Assembly: GCA_020057015.1 (NCBI GenBank) | Contig: JAGVGS010000165.1 | Coordinates: 1-6,504, forward strand | Origin: Candidatus Omnitrophota bacterium | Lineage (GTDB): Bacteria > Omnitrophota > Gorgyraeia > Aquiviventales > Aquiviventaceae | DNA length: 6,504 nt | Direction of reading: 5' to 3' | In this document: piece after piece, positions 5,349 to 6,504 of the stretch | Position numbering within the stretch: position 1 is the stretch's first letter | Layout: each line of letters starts with the position of its first letter | Made by a program: the position numbers and the translations under genes | The notes under the pieces: generated by a model | The model's input: the letters and a program-made list of their open reading frames with translations, nothing else | Told to the model about the DNA's origin: nothing | Database searches by the model: none

Positions 5349-6503
5349 CAGCGACTTGACGAGTGCCGGTTGAAGCCCCACGCTTTCCAGACGCTGAACG
5401 TACCTGCTGGCTTCCTGCTCCAGCGCCTCTTCTGCTTGCGAATAGGCCAGCCGGTATTCGACGCGGTGCGCGCCGGGTGTCTGGGCTTGGGCCCTGACCA
5501 CATGACCCGCCTTGAGCCAGTAGGCCAGATCGCGCTGCAGCTGTGAGTGGCTGATCGCCTGCCAGTGCACAACCCGGAAGGCCTGGTGCAGCTCCGTAAG
5601 GGTAAAGAGTCGGCCATCCGGGAATCGCGACCAGATCACTTCCCACAGGCGCGGCAGCTGGTTGACCGAGATGGGCCGCCCGCGGGTGCCGAGCAATACG
5701 GCACCCCATAGGTTTTGCAGGTCGAACGTAGCGGACATCATGTGGGGCGTTTCAGCGTGCGGCAGCACCCACCAGAGTCCGCCGATGAAGACCGCCAGCA
5801 CCAGCAGGGTCCCGAGGATCCAGCGGCCAGATGACCGCGGCCCTGAGGTCGTGGCCACCGGGTAACGGGCCTGGGCGGCCTCGTGATACGTGCGGGCTAA
5901 TTGCCGCGCTTGCTTTCGGTGCTGGCGCATCCACTGCCGCATCGTGGGTAATGAGTTCTCGGTATCGGTCGGTGCCCGAATGTGACGGTCCTGCAGCAGC
6001 TCCTCGGTCTTGCGCCACCACAGGTCAAGCTCCACCGCCCCATGCCGCAGGCGCTGCATTGCGTCATCATGATCCGCCTCAAAGGCACCGTACGGGTACC
6101 ACAGTCGTTTTTGCACCGCATCGCCACCCAGCGTCGAAATGCCGCCGCCGTGCTCGCGCTGGCCTGTAACCTTGTCCAGCACCAGATCCTGCTTCGAGCC
6201 CACCAAGTGCACGGTGACCCCGCGCAGCTCTTCAATATCCTCGATCTCCGTTTCCCGATGGCCACGCGCCCTCAACTTCTTGATGCGGGCGTTGGCCCGC
6301 GCATTCGCCCTCGCCCTATCGCCGATGTCGGCGAGGTTCACGTCGTCGGGATGCTCTGCCAGGCGCTGACGAACAGCAGCGATCAGCTTACGCGTATCCG
6401 CGATATTAGCCATGAGCGCTTGGAGCTCTTCGCCGGCCTGAGCACCCACCTCAGGCATGGCCACGAGACTGGGCAAATGCCGAGCCAGGATGGCTTGGCC
6501 CAA
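5346..6503 (-). CDS. Single-pass membrane protein with winged-helix-like C-terminus, start outside window
   Basis: At least 385 codons read leftward to TGA 5348-5346. The frame is open to the window edge (its first codon there is TTG, not necessarily a start), so the N-terminus is missing. Visible residues 1-215 are helical and charged, with a short ARANARANAR repeat near 64-73, an acidic patch ETEIEDIEELRG (84-95) and a Trp-rich LDLWWRKTEELL (159-170). A single membrane segment lies at about 227-248 (WILGTLLVLAVFIGGLWW), preceded by basic residues, which favours a cytoplasmic N-side. Residues about 296-354 (RLFTLTELHQAF, then SQLQRDLAYWLKAGHVVRA, then HRVEYRL) resemble a winged helix: helix, recognition-type helix and beta wing. 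I do not recognise the family. A 30-base gap in the same frame separates it from the multi-pass membrane protein gene, suggesting a shared transcript or a split gene. Confidence 0.75.
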   Translation of the reverse strand: MGQAILARHLPSLVAMPEVGAQAGEELQALMANIADTRKLIAAVRQRLAEHPDDVNLADIGDRARANARANARIKKLRARGHRETEIEDIEELRGVTVHLVGSKQDLVLDKVTGQREHGGGISTLGGDAVQKRLWYPYGAFEADHDDAMQRLRHGAVELDLWWRKTEELLQDRHIRAPTDTENSLPTMRQWMRQHRKQARQLARTYHEAAQARYPVATTSGPRSSGRWILGTLLVLAVFIGGLWWVLPHAETPHMMSATFDLQNLWGAVLLGTRGRPISVNQLPRLWEVIWSRFPDGRLFTLTELHQAFRVVHWQAISHSQLQRDLAYWLKAGHVVRAQAQTPGAHRVEYRLAYSQAEEALEQEASRYVQRLESVGLQPALVKSL

Positions 6504-6504
6504 C

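Noticed and set aside
5281..5709. Alternative leftward frames overlapping the end of the single-pass membrane gene
   Set aside because: They are out of frame with the hydrophobic, motif-bearing frame and give Gly/Arg/Pro-rich low-quality protein.

Overview
The window is GC-rich, densely coding bacterial DNA. Nearly all of it belongs to a leftward (minus-strand) run of poorly characterised envelope and membrane genes. A two-gene toxin-antitoxin (TA) cassette lies in the opposite orientation inside one of them. Sec-type signal peptides on two proteins and several membrane proteins suggest a Gram-negative bacterium. One protein carries an 'IQEAH...AQ.NI...VEGG' signature that I associate from memory with uncultivated Omnitrophota-like genomes. 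That placement is a weak inference and nothing else in the window confirms it.

Layout from right to left, which is the direction of transcription. (1) 6503-5346: the 3' part of a gene for a single-pass membrane protein with a helical, charged N-terminal region and a winged-helix-like C-terminal region; its start is outside the window. (2) 5315-2397: a 972-codon frame for a multi-pass membrane protein. It lies in the same frame as gene 1, separated only by one TGA and ten codons that look coding. Residues about 258-455 are not native sequence: they are the antisense reading of the rightward TA cassette, a DUF433 antitoxin (3954-4202) and a DUF5615 PIN-like toxin (4207-4542), with its own promoter at 3901-3930. 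The host frame stays open through the insertion. (3) 2396-2286: the only real intergenic gap, with a strong sigma-70-like promoter and an 11-bp tandem repeat. (4) 2285-657: a secreted protein of about 542 residues with the motif layout of the TraB/GumN/ChaN-like superfamily. (5) 655-1: a secreted protein of unknown family, one base after the stop of gene 4 and running off the left edge.

Genes 4 and 5 are almost certainly co-transcribed and translationally coupled. Genes 1 and 2 form an upstream unit that may once have been a single gene. All four proteins act at or beyond the inner membrane, so the cluster may serve one envelope function, but I cannot name it. The TA pair is a self-contained addictive module and is the only part with a confident family-level function.
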